Source: Actinidia chinensis
Taxonomy: Eukaryota; Streptophyta; Magnoliopsida; Ericales; Actinidiaceae
Length of the DNA: 17,500 bases
Direction: 5' to 3'
Assembly (NCBI GenBank): GCA_009663005.1
Contig: CM018915.1
Coordinates: 780,001 to 797,500 of the forward strand
Made by a program: the position numbers and the translations under genes. Below the pieces are notes generated by a model. It was not told where the DNA came from, made no database searches, and was given only the letters and a program-made list of their open reading frames with translations. How positions within the stretch are numbered: the first letter of the stretch is position 1; each line of letters begins with the position of its first letter. Below, in pieces: positions 1 through 8,465 of this stretch.

Positions 1-3
1 ATT

Positions 4-525
4 TTGATTATGAGGATGGTGACATGCTTTCGGTTTCATTATACAGATTCAGAGATTCTGGATTTAGCCTGCTCATATCACATGTCTCCTAATAGAAAGT
101 GGTTCGACACCTACAAGTCAGTTAATTGTAGTTCCGTTATAATGAGCAATGATACATCTTGTTGGGTCATTGGAATAGGCACAATTAAGATTAAAATGTG
201 TGACGGTGTGATAAGAACACTAAGTGATATTAGATATGTTCTAGACTTCAGAAAGAATCTGATTTCTTTGGGAACCTTAGACTCTAATGGATATGGATAC
301 AACTCTGAAGGTGGAGTCTTAAAGGTAATCAAAGGTGCTTTGGTTGTTATGAAGGGTCAAAAAGTTGGGGGTAATATCTACAAGTTGTTAGACAGTACAG
401 TTGTAGGTGGAGCTAATGCAACAACTAAATCTGACTTGAGGAATGATGACACACTCTTGTGGCATATGCGGTTAGGGTATATGAATGAGAGAGGAATACA
501 GAGTTGCATAAGAGGAACTTGCTGA
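4..525 (+). pseudogene. Copia gag-pol fragment: protease and GAG-pre-integrase
   Basis: This is the longest open stretch of the element (173 codons), but its ATG is only an internal Met of a larger polyprotein. The retropepsin-like protease would cut the polyprotein; its active-site block is at 55-84 and reads ILDLACSYHM. The catalytic Asp (61-63) is kept, but the usual small hydroxyl residue after it is Leu. About 125 codons later comes the GAG-pre-integrase block LLWHMRLGYMNERGI (about 454-498), which belongs to the integrase zinc-binding region. The second zinc His of this motif is Tyr here (WHMRLGY). The frame is lost by an indel between about 498 and 513, and the remainder continues in another frame. 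Confidence 0.88.
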
Positions 526-1081
526 AAGGGGTTAAATCTTGCAAATTTAATTTCTGCAAATTTTGTGTTCTTAAAAAATAGTGCAGGGTTGAGTTTAAGA
601 CTGTTACGCATAAAACAGAGGGAATTCTGAACTATGTGCATTCAGTTGTTTGGGGACCAATCAGAGTAGCTTCAATGGGTGAATCAGTTTACTTCTTGAC
701 TTTTATTGACGACTACTCCAGAAAAGTTTGGGTTTACTTCATGAAGAATCTGAAACTTTTTCAAAGTTCAAATTGTGGAAAGGTGAAGTGGAGAACCAGA
801 CTGGAAGACATATTAAGTGCCTCAGAACAGATAATGGTACTAAATACACAGAGACAACATTCTTGAAGTTCTGCAAGGAGCATGGTATAAGAAGACACTT
901 CACAGTGAAGAAGACACCACAGCAAAACAGAGTGGTAGAAAGGATGAACAGAACTATTGTAGAAAGGGCACGATGTCTAAGATTAAATGTTGGGCTTCCG
1001 AAGTGTTTTTGGGCAGAGGCAGTTAACATGGCGTGTCACATTATTAATAGATCACCAAGGCGGCATTGGATGGAAAGGTAG
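513..1081 (+). pseudogene. Copia integrase core, frameshifted
   Basis: The integrase would insert the element's cDNA into the host genome. From 513 the frame shows a Cys-rich stretch (C-K-F-N-F-C-K-F-C) and an in-frame stop near 578. The core follows, with WGPI, FLTFIDDYSRKVWVYFMK, then a frameshift near 745-750, then RTDNGTKYTE, KTPQQNRVVERMNRT and FWAEAVNMA. Of the D-D-E triad, the first position (645-647, in H-S-V-V-W-G-P) is Val instead of Asp. The second Asp (830-832) and the Glu (938-940) are kept. The canonical QQNG is QQNR. Loss of the first Asp plus stops and frameshifts makes it catalytically dead. Confidence 0.9.
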
Positions 1082-1486
1082 TAAGAGGAAGTGATGCGTC
1101 AAGTAAAGAAGTGAATTATTCTTAATGAAAATATTTGCGTTGTTTTGTATTATCAGGTGCCAAGGATGGAGGTTAAAGCTGATCCAAAAATTCAGCGGTG
1201 TATTTTTCTTGGATACAAGAAAGGTGTAAGGGATATTAGCTTTGGGAAAATTCCAGAAGCGAAGAAGGTGGTAATAACAGAGATGTAGATTTGACGAGTC
1301 ATCCATGTTAAGACAGTGCGGGATAATCAAAAATCTGAGGAAGAAGACACTAGCAATGATGATCAGTGATTCAGGTGGAGATGGATAGTTCGGATATGGA
1401 GAATATTCAGCCACAAAATGACTTGGATCAGCAACATCAGAGTATAGCTACTACATACCCAAACACAATACTAAACCACCAATAAG
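1082..1486 (+). pseudogene. Copia integrase C-terminal / linker region, degraded
   Basis: This stretch links the integrase core to the RT. The recognisable landmark is CIFLGYKKGV at about 1196-1230, a typical Copia block near the end of the integrase region. The rest is a hydrophilic linker with stops in all frames. The - strand ORF over 1052-1414 is a shadow of this region. Confidence 0.7.
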
Positions 1487-2400
1487 ATATGGCTTTGAGG
1501 ATATGGTTGCTTATGCATTGATTACTGGTTGTAGGGATCCTTCTACATTTCAGGATGTAGTTCCAAGCACAAAAAGGGGTAGATAGATGGAAGCCATGAT
1601 GGAAGAGTTGGAGTCTTTGCATAAGAATAAGACTTGGATTTAGTGGAACTCTTAGGGAAAGAAGCAATCGGTTGCAAATGGGTATACAAAAAAAGGAAAG
1701 CTATCTCTAAAAAAGAAGATGTATGATTAAGGGCCGGTTAGTAACAAAGGAAATTCACAGAGGAAGGGAGTTGATTATGATGAGGTCTTCTCTCGGTGTG
1801 TTGACACACATCTATCAGATTAGTTTAACTTTGGTGCAAATCATGACTGAAAAAACAAAAAAAAAACAAAAAAAAAAAAAAAAAAAAAAAAATTAGAACA
1901 ATTGATATAAAGACAGTTTTCCTCTATAGCAACTTGGAGGAGGACATTTACATGGTGCACCTAAAGGGTTCAATCAATCAGGAAGTGAACATCTTGTTTG
2001 TAGATTGAAGAAGTCTTTATATGGGTTACAACAGTCTCCGCGACAATGGTACAAGAAGTTCGATTCTTATATGATTTAGATTGGCTACACACGTGAGTAT
2101 GATTGTTGTGTCTATGTTAAGAGCCTTAAGGATGATTTACATATTTTTCTCTTACTTATGTGAATGATATGTTGATTGTTGCAAAGAGTAATTTGAGGTG
2201 CGGTGAAGTCTTTTTTGAGCAAGACTCAGTAAAGAATATATTGGATGGAGATTCGTCAGAGACAGGGGTGCTAGAAGTTATGGGCATCTCAGAAGAGTTA
2301 CATATAACAGGTGCTTGAAAATTTAACATGTTTGGGCGCAATCGGTGGAGCACAACATTGCCAAGTCCTTTGAAGTTATCAGCTAGTCATTTAGATAAGA
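1487..2400 (+). pseudogene. Copia reverse transcriptase, multiply broken
   Basis: The RT would copy element RNA into cDNA inside virus-like particles. Landmarks in order: RYGFEDMVAYALI (about 1487-1525), MEAMMEELESLHKNKTW (about 1588-1638), an A-rich tract (1850-1892) that replaces part of the palm/fingers region, an IKTVFLYSNLEEDIYM block (about 1907-1951), and LKKSLYGLQQSPRQWYKKF (2005-2061), the strongest Copia RT signature. The catalytic YVDD box appears as YVND at 2157-2168, in a frame shifted from the preceding block and with a stop at 2078-2080. At least three frame changes are visible. The domain is certain; function is not possible. Confidence 0.9.
1850..1892 (+). repeat. A-rich tract interrupting the RT region
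   Basis: The tract is 43 bases, all A except C at 1856 and 1867, ending in 25 uninterrupted A. It sits where coding sequence between two RT blocks is expected, and roughly 25-30 bases of expected coding sequence appear replaced. It could be slippage expansion of an A-rich codon stretch, a retroposon tail remnant, or an assembly artefact. Confidence 0.9.
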
Positions 2401-2720
2401 TGTGATAAGTCAAGATGGCATTCAGATAAGATGTGATGTCAAGTGCTATTTTTTAGCAACAGCATCAGGGTTATCACGCTAGACCAACATATTGATGTGA
2501 TGTTTTCACAAGATCAGAGAATTGATTGGTAATGTGTGGTGAACTTGAGAAAGTCCATACTTCAGAGAATGCGACAGATATTTTTGCCAAAGACCATCAC
2601 AGTGATAAGGTCAATATTGCTTGGACTTGCTAGTATTTCTTAAGTATTGCAGACGGAGCTACCTAACCCTATTATTCGGGTGGATAATAGTTACGGATTT
2701 TTCCTAGGGGCAAGATTAAT
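2401..2720 (+). pseudogene. Copia RNase H remnant
   Basis: RNase H would degrade the RNA strand during reverse transcription. Most of the domain is too decayed to read. The C-terminal landmark is clear: VHTSENATDIFAKDHH at about 2551-2598, matching the ADIFTK-type block that closes Copia RNase H. A stop follows soon after, and the polypurine tract begins about 100 bases downstream, as expected for the end of pol. Confidence 0.75.
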
Positions 2721-2721
2721 C

Positions 2722-2736
2722 GCCAAGTTGGAGATT
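2722..2736 (+). other. Polypurine tract of the + strand Copia element
   Basis: The purine-rich block GCCAAGTTGGAGATT lies immediately before the TGTTGG start of the LTR. A PPT here primes plus-strand cDNA synthesis. It is a variant of the usual AAGTGGGAGATT form with an extra T. Confidence 0.75.
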
Positions 2737-3010
2737 TGTTGGAGTTAGTTGATCATATTGTTGATACTAAGTCCGAGACCAATGGGGCTCAGAATCTTGT
2801 AACCATAATCAGTTGTAATCTTTTCTATGTAAATAATAAGAGAGATCGTTGCTACCGCCGCACGACGTAGGTCGTCTACGATTGTCAACCTCGTTAAATC
2901 CTTATGTTTTTTGTTGCTTATTCTCGTTTTCATTAGATCATATATAGATCTCTGCGCATGTTTCTTTATCATTATAGATCTCTGCGCACCAGGCACACCC
3001 TATTGGGACA
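2737..3010 (+). repeat. 3' LTR of the + strand Copia element
   Basis: The LTR starts with TGTTGGAGTTAG directly after the PPT. It contains a TATA-like TATGTAAATA at 2826-2835, followed by an A/G-rich transcript-start-like region. Near the end there is a 16-bp direct repeat, TATAGATCTCTGCGCA, at 2943-2958 and 2973-2988. The right end is uncertain: no clear CCAACA terminus is visible, and I placed it at the CA at 3009-3010. The partner 5' LTR is outside the window. The - strand ORF over 2745-2996 is spurious. Confidence 0.75.
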
Positions 3011-3161
3011 ATATAGAATAATTCATAAAGTATTGGTTGATTTTACTTTGGTCGCCTAAAAATCTCCATTTTCTTTTTTCAATTCAAAATGTGGTAATCA
3101 ATTGTCCGCCAAAAGTATGGTGTTTTTTCTGATTTTTGGGCCCCAATAGTTTTAGTTTTAT

Positions 3162-3374
3162 CACTTTGATTCTTAAAGTTTCTAATTTGCATCTAAATAG
3201 CCAAACTCTAACTTCCTCCAAATAGTAAGCAAAGTTTTGACATGCCTCAAGTGAAGATTCACATAATTTATATAATTAATAATCTTGACGAGATTTGGAT
3301 ATTGGCCCGCGTGTATAGCACATCATAAACTTTAGACACACAAGTGAAGTAATACAACATTGAGGACCAAAGTA
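3162..3374. repeat. Possible inverted-repeat element remnant
   Basis: CACTTTGATTCTTAAAGTT (3162-3180) is matched in inverted orientation by AACATTGAGGACCAAAGTA (3356-3374), about 14 of 19 positions by eye. Sequence of this type (actttggtcctaaagtt) is widespread in plant non-autonomous repeats. Element ends and target duplications are not visible, so the family is not assigned. Confidence 0.3.
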
Positions 3375-4163
3375 ACCAAGACACTTACTTTAGGACTTTT
3401 AAACATTGTTACACTTTCTGACAATATATAGAATGCCATGACCAAAACGGGAATGTCTTACGTGACGAGGAGTATCTCAGTTTTGGCTACATTTGCTAAT
3501 AGTCAATAAATTAAACATTGTCTTGATGTGAATTATATGGATTTATGTTTAAGGTCATAATCAAGATATGGCCTAAAGGGTTTCTCAGATTCCTAGAATT
3601 TTCGTTACCGTAGAATTGACTAATCAATAATTCCATGCAACAAGTGTGTGGAATAAAACTTTTTCATATTGGGTTTTGTAACTTCTTGTTATTTTATGGA
3701 ACTCTAAAGTATACTTTTTCTAAAGCTTTGTTTTGGAAAAAACCCCCTTTTTTTTTAATTTGTGGAGGGCATAGAAGAAGGAAAGGGAAAATATAGAAAC
3801 AAAACCAGTAAAAAAACCCTTTTTTGGGTTGAGTTATAAAATTTAGAAATAAAATGAAAATATATTTGTCTACAATTTCCATTGTTAAGTTTGGTACTGA
3901 TAAAATATGATATGAAGTCCCTATATTCCCTTATTTTTTTCCCTTCTTTCCGTAGATGAATATTCAATGTCCCAAACTTGCATATTATGTTTTTGGCTAT
4001 CTTAAAAGATCAAAATTTTATAATGCATATCTAATTAACTTCGCCACTCCACATGATTTCTCATAATGGTTTAACTAGTAATTAAAGGGAAATTTGGCAG
4101 GGAGTACTTGCATCTTGCAGTCGTTTTTATAGCCTTGTGTCTCCGCCTCAATCCTCCGGAAAG

Positions 4164-4238
4164 ACTAATTTGGGGCTTTTGAATAACCGTTTAACAAACT
4201 TTAGTATACTAAGTTCATAGCAAACTAATTTGGGGCTT
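4164..4238 (+). repeat. Short direct repeat, 60 bp apart
   Basis: ACTAATTTGGGGCTT occurs exactly at 4164-4178 and again at 4224-4238. The sequence between the copies is not itself repeated. Its origin is unknown. Confidence 0.85.
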
Positions 4239-4954
4239 CGAACGGTGACCCTTTGAGCATAAAACTATGTGTCTTCTTATCGCCCTTGCGGGTTTCTTGC
4301 CAAGTTGCAGTTGTAAGACTATTAGGTTAATACCTTGGTCTAGTTACGGTAACACTTAATAACTTTTCACAAAACAACTATTAACTCATAATTAGATGCA
4401 TCTGTTGAGTTTTCAATAGTATAAGTGGTGAGTTTTTGAATAGTTCACGACGTTGATGATTGTAGACTATTCTAATTTCCATGTGTGGAGACAAAAAAAG
4501 GGTTTGAAGTTCATATAAAAACAATTATGGCATAATAATTTGACAGCTCACGGTAAGAGAATGGGTATTTTGACATTAATGCATCAGAGTTCTTGGTAGT
4601 TTGCAAATTAAAAATAGAAAGTTCGCAAGGTTCAGATTGAGGCATTTTAGAACAATTCATAAGTTTTAAATTATCTAACTATTAAAACGTATATGATTTT
4701 ATAAGTTTAATAACCAAAAGTTCACTAATCATTATATAATAGATATGTTTTATGCAGACGAAATACTCTATTTGTAATTGTAATTATATTTATTTATCAA
4801 CGGTCTAATTGAAAGGCACCCAACTACCAATTGCCACCATCCGTGCCGCTACAGACATTGATAAATTCTCTCAACACTACCGCAATTGCCGCCATCTAAC
4901 TAAGTCATTGCACCCTTCTCACGGACAAATATTCCGTGATTAATCTCTAAACAA

Positions 4955-5310
4955 AATTTAAGAAGGGAAAAACAGAAGAAAAGTACTTTGCAGCTTGCAC
5001 AGTTGTGTGACTCGATTTGATATCATTTTCATGCACGAAAGTGACCCACCGCCTTAGGCTAATTCCCTGGTTCTTATCACAATAATACTTGTGTTCTCCA
5101 CGCAACCATGACTTCCTGATCGATGCATGATGTTGATTTGCAACAACCATATGATCTGTTGACAGATATTGATGTACTGTAGATTTATTGCTTCACCTTT
5201 TAGTCTACTAAGTGTAAGAATGTCATGCAGTTAGATATATTTTCCATGTCTATCTTCTTATACACCACATGGATTAATCTTACTCCTTGCCTTGTATTTC
5301 ATCATTTACC
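4955..5310. repeat. Diverged duplicate unit, copy A
   Basis: This stretch resembles 6010-6405 in the same orientation with many substitutions and indels. Shared landmarks in order: a purine-rich AGAAGGGAAAAACAGAAG-like start followed by GTAC, CTTAGGCTAATTCC-TGG...CAATAA...TTGTG, a TGATGTTGA block, CTGTTGA..GATATTGA, GCTTCACCTT.T.GTCTA, CCATGTC, and ATGGATTAAT. On the - strand a 67-codon ORF spans 4947-5150, but the equivalent part of copy B is not open in the same way, so I do not call it a gene. It could be a duplicated gene fragment, UTR or repeat. Confidence 0.6.
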
Positions 5311-5353
5311 ACATTGGTAAATGAACTATTGCCGTCATTTCCATTTGGGGATG

Positions 5354-5379
5354 AAAAAAAAAAAAAAAAAAAAAAAAAA
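5354..5379 (+). repeat. A26 homopolymer
   Basis: Twenty-six uninterrupted A directly after copy A of the duplicated unit. It could be a retroposon tail, a slippage microsatellite or a sequencing artefact. No SINE or LINE body is recognisable upstream. Confidence 0.95.
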
Positions 5380-6009
5380 TTTTGGAAGTTCCAATGAATA
5401 CAATATCAATTTACTGTTAATATAATGTATATATCCTTTGAATTGTGGGATTAAGAGTTCTCCCAGTTTGCAACTTTAAACTAAAGGTAATTATGTTAAT
5501 GGTCTCCTAAATATTCACAATTTGCTCATAATTCTCATTACCGAACGAAAAGGTAAGACCATTCAATCTTAAAATATTTAGAATATGCCTCTAAGTAGAG
5601 CGTGCATCATTTGTTCAAAGCAAGCGTAGATTTTAAAACCTAGGGTATTTGTTTTTGATCAGCGTCCCAAATGTAGGGTATTCTAGCTAGAAAGCCATTT
5701 CTAGTTCATATGAATTCTTTTATCTTTAAATTATGAAAAAGGTTAAAAGAATCTCAATGCCTTATTCGTCAGCACACCATGTTGCGGAGAAATGGAATAG
5801 TTCCTTATTGTAACATGGATATTATTAGTCTTTAAATACGATTCTATTGGTTTTTTTTAACCATTGATAACTAGACTCCTCGATGATACCATTTACATGT
5901 TTTAATATACCTTTTACCATATTCCATACAATTTTACACAAACCGATACACTACTTTTATCCATTCACCATTACTTGGCATGGTGGTGATGTAATTTTCT
6001 TTAAATATT
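5380..6009. other. AT-rich spacer between duplicated units
   Basis: No coding potential, RNA gene or recognised repeat is seen. All frames contain frequent stops. An ORF of 83 codons from 5883 has no recognisable domain and runs across into copy B, so I treat it as chance. Confidence 0.5.
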
Positions 6010-6405
6010 TACCAAAATTAGCAAAGGAGAAAGGGAGAAAAATGTACGTACAACTTGTAAGAGTAAAACCCAACGCAGCCATCCAAGTATCACGTTTGAT
6101 AAAAGAGATGGTGCCAGCAACACACTTAGGCTAATAATTCCTTGGTGTCAATGACAATAACAAGTGACTTATCCCAAACAACACTGTCAGCAAATTAATT
6201 AATGCTATTGATGTTGAATGATGCTTGAAGTTTCCCACTGTATAAGCTGTTGATTGATATTGAATATTTAACTATTGAATATTTACTATGCTTCACCTTG
6301 TTGTCTATTAGCTAGGCCAGAAGAGTATTGGTCTCCATGTCATGTCATCTGCTTATCAGCTAGGATGGATTAATTAAAACCTTTGAATTATAATATTTCA
6401 TCAAA
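6010..6405. repeat. Diverged duplicate unit, copy B
   Basis: This is the partner of 4955-5310, offset by about 1.06-1.1 kb. The best matching blocks are GTAC..ACTTGTA near 6042, CTTAGGCTAATAATTCCTTGG...CAATAACAAGTG near 6125-6165, CTGTTGATTGATATTGA near 6247-6263, CTTCACCTTGTTGTCTATTAG near 6292-6312, and ATGGATTAATT near 6365. It contains an internal direct repeat (ATTGAATATTTA, twice, about 6260-6290). The family is unknown. Confidence 0.6.
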
Positions 6406-7152
6406 AATTAATGAAAAAGTTTCATGAAGCTATTGAAACCAGACTATAAGCTAAAATAATGTGTCGGCTTTGGACAATAGTGGGATTGAAATTGTCATAC
6501 AATGACTGGATTTGGGTCCAAATTAAGTACTTGGTAGTCTAAAAATTAAAATAAGAAAAATGATATTCTGAGGCTATGTTTGAATCAAGGGTATGGTGAG
6601 GAAAAAAAAATAAAAATAGAAAAGATAGTTGATCCAATAATTTAAAATAGTTGAATTGTCTAACTTTTTCATTTCTTTATCTTTTTCCTTCGTTCAAATC
6701 CTAAAATTCATAAGATTATAGAATATACATAAAACTCATAAGAATAAGCGGACGATGAATTTTAATAAAAACAGTTATCTGACATTTTGTTTGAAAATAA
6801 AATGTTCCACATTTGCATAGTTTAATTATGTCTCTCAGTGTATCTAAATATCAAAGGAAATCATTATATTCAACAAATCCGTCAAAATAATCGGCAAAAA
6901 TTGTCATCTTGTTTCCCATTTTGAATATGTTTTAATGGACAATTTGAGTATATTCAAACTACATTAAAATTAATGCCAGGACTTGCTGAAGGATGGATGG
7001 ACTAACATATACTTAGCATTAGAGAAACAAGTTTCGAAAATGCATTTTTTTTTTCTGTTTTTTGATTCTTTAATGTTGGATTTGCATAAAAGAATTTAAG
7101 AGGAACTTGTAGAGAAAAAATAAAAAAAATAGAAAAAGGTTATGAAATCGGT
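6406..7152. other. AT-rich flank of the - strand element, no gene seen
   Basis: Apart from the MITE-like remnant at 6571-6705, I see only A/T-rich low-complexity DNA. It ends directly at the TGTTAACT terminus of the left LTR at 7153. The five bases before the LTR (TCGGT) do not match the five bases after the right LTR. Confidence 0.5.
6571..6705. mobile_element. MITE-like inverted-repeat remnant
   Basis: TTTGAATCAAGG (6579-6590) and CCTTCGTTCAAA (6687-6698) are inverted relative to each other, 10 of 12 positions. Purine-rich subterminal DNA inside the left arm mirrors pyrimidine-rich DNA inside the right arm. AGGCTATGTTTGAATCAAGG resembles the ends of several plant hAT-type or similar miniature elements (family knowledge, loose). 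About 130 bp, with no coding capacity. No convincing target duplication is seen. Confidence 0.35.
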
Positions 7153-8465
7153 TGTTAACTAAAATGTAAACTATGAGGGGTGAAATAAGTTTGCTACCCT
7201 TAAGGTCAATTAAAAATTCTATTCGAAACACTTTAAGTGCAGTTCAGTAAACAACAAAGTAATAGAAAGAGAGGGAAGAGATTCAAACAAATTATAGTAG
7301 TTCGGCCAAAACCGTGCCTACGTTCACTTCACCAGACCTTCTTGGAGTTCCACTATCTTCATGTTGCGGGTTACTTGAGAAACCTTTAAACATAGATTCT
7401 CTGTCTTCAAAAGAGCACTCCTTTGGATCCTTTCTCTCAATACATAATGTGATCTCGTAGCTGACAAGATGAAGTGTTTGAGGTTCACTCACTCTAGGTT
7501 GAGTATAAATACAATGCAAGCTTGAGTTTATAGAGTGATAAAACTTACAAAATGATTGATCAAGTCAAATCGTACAATGAATGCTCCGGATGTTGAAGAT
7601 TGAATCTTAGTAAGAGGGTTAGTTGTGATCACTCAATACCTCTCAACAACCTTAAGGGTTGATTTTTAAAGCGAAGACTCAAAAGAGTCGTTGCCAGCAT
7701 TTAGTGCATTGCAGGTAGTCGTTCGTTTTAATTCAGCCGTTGGATCTGTGTTCCCTGTTTGAATTTGAAATTTCGGTAGGACTTTCAAATTCGGTTGAAC
7801 CGAACTTGACTTCGGTGGATTTAACGCCATTCCAGAGGCTGTATTTTGTACTCTATTTACTCTGTTCTCCTTTCAAAAACTTCGGTATTAGTCTTCAGAT
7901 ATTTTGGTCGAACGGAGCTTTCTTATATCTTCGCTAGGTTTTTTCACTGATTCCGGAGGCTTTGCCTATTCTTCTTTTTTGTAGGCTTTGTCTTGACTTT
8001 TGGGTTTCGCATGACTTTCATAAACTTCGGTTCGACCGAACTTACCTTTGGAAAGTATTTGCCTTTTGAGTTCCAGAGAGTTAGTTGTCGTGAGGAACAT
8101 TCTTATATGTCTTACATTGGTATATGCCTGGGGCTTTTGGTCTATCAACTTCGGTAGATCGGACCGAAGTTAACTTTGGTGGTTGGTTTAAATGTGCACT
8201 CCTAGATACTTTTCCTCTGGTTGATATATGCTTAGATTTTCAGATTTAATGGTTCACCAGTTTTTGCTCAAAACTCTTATTTAAGTATTTTACTCTTTCA
8301 CTTATAACTATTATACATATACGTGTGTATATATATAACATTCATCTTAAATTTCGTCTTTTGACTTTGAAACCTCGTTTGATAAAGTGTAAGCCTACAA
8401 AAATTAGTTAATCTTTGATTTTCTTTTTGATTAACAATTTTAATCCATCAAACCCTTATTCAACA
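7153..8465 (-). repeat. 3' LTR of the - strand Copia element
   Basis: On the + strand it starts TGTTAACTAAAA and ends TTATTCAACA, so its ends form a short TGTT..A / T..AACA inverted repeat. It aligns along its length with 14375-15795; examples are TTTGCTACCCTTAA..GGTCAATTAA near 7191 and 14421, CTTCTTGGAGTT, and AGTAAGAGGGTTAGT. It is shorter than its partner, largely through small indels and a shorter TA-rich tract near 8315-8338. It holds several TTCGGT/ACCGAA inverted repeats between 7772 and 8171. ORFs in this span (7292-7519, 7740-7937, 7966-8148) are spurious. Confidence 0.92.
7772..8171. repeat. TTCGGT/ACCGAA palindrome cluster, left LTR
   Basis: Inverted repeats seen: TTCGGTTGAACCGAA (7790-7804; 7-bp arms, 1-nt spacer), TTCGGTTCGACCGAA (8026-8040; 6-bp arms, 3-nt spacer), and AACTTCGGT / ACCGAAGTT (8147-8155 and 8163-8171; perfect 9-bp arms, 7-nt spacer). 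Single TTCGGT copies lie at 7772, 7811 and 7881, and a degenerate copy is near 7904-7916. Such palindromes in long LTRs are reported for Sireviruses; a regulatory or structural role is not shown here. Confidence 0.85.

Larger units (their letters stand above)
1..3010 (+). mobile_element. Decayed Ty1/Copia retrotransposon, 3' part, cut by window start
   Basis: Domains read in Copia order on the + strand: protease motif near 55-84, GAG-pre-integrase near 445-498, integrase about 600-1080, RT about 1580-2300, an RNase H tail near 2560-2620, a polypurine tract, and a 3' LTR from 2737. Integrase before RT separates Copia from Gypsy. The coding frame is broken by several frameshifts and in-frame stops, so no functional polyprotein can be made. 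The short LTR and the motif style suggest a Tork/Tnt1-like lineage, which is inference. The 5' LTR, primer binding site and most of gag lie upstream of the window, so LTR-LTR age and target site duplication cannot be assessed. Confidence 0.93.
3011..4954. other. AT-rich intergenic stretch, no gene seen
   Basis: All frames are broken by stops; the short ORFs here are low-complexity and not gene-like. Contents: a possible inverted-repeat pair (3162-3180 and 3356-3374), a 15-bp direct repeat (4164-4178 and 4224-4238), and a T-rich/A-rich area around 3730-3830 with a small AACCC-TTTTTT-GGGTT hairpin. No tRNA, rRNA or recognised domain is seen. Confidence 0.6.

Noticed and set aside
739..1029. - strand ORF of 96 codons
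   Set aside because: Exactly antisense to the integrase core with QQNRVVERMNRT on the + strand.
1052..1414. - strand ORF of 120 codons
   Set aside because: Shadow of the + strand Copia integrase C-terminal region; composition is low-complexity.
3722..3830. Hairpin/terminator-like A/T and C runs
   Set aside because: Arms of only five bases in low-complexity DNA; no gene nearby that it could terminate.
4947..5150. - strand ORF of 67 codons as a gene
   Set aside because: The equivalent part of the duplicated unit (copy B) is not open in a matching way, and no domain is recognisable; kept only as part of a repeat.
5883..6134. + strand ORF of 83 codons
   Set aside because: No domain, and it crosses the start of copy B of the duplicated unit; consistent with chance.
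7772..8171. CRISPR-like or operator array
   Set aside because: The repeats are irregularly spaced variable palindromes inside an LTR, not regular direct repeats with unique spacers, and the context is a plant genome.
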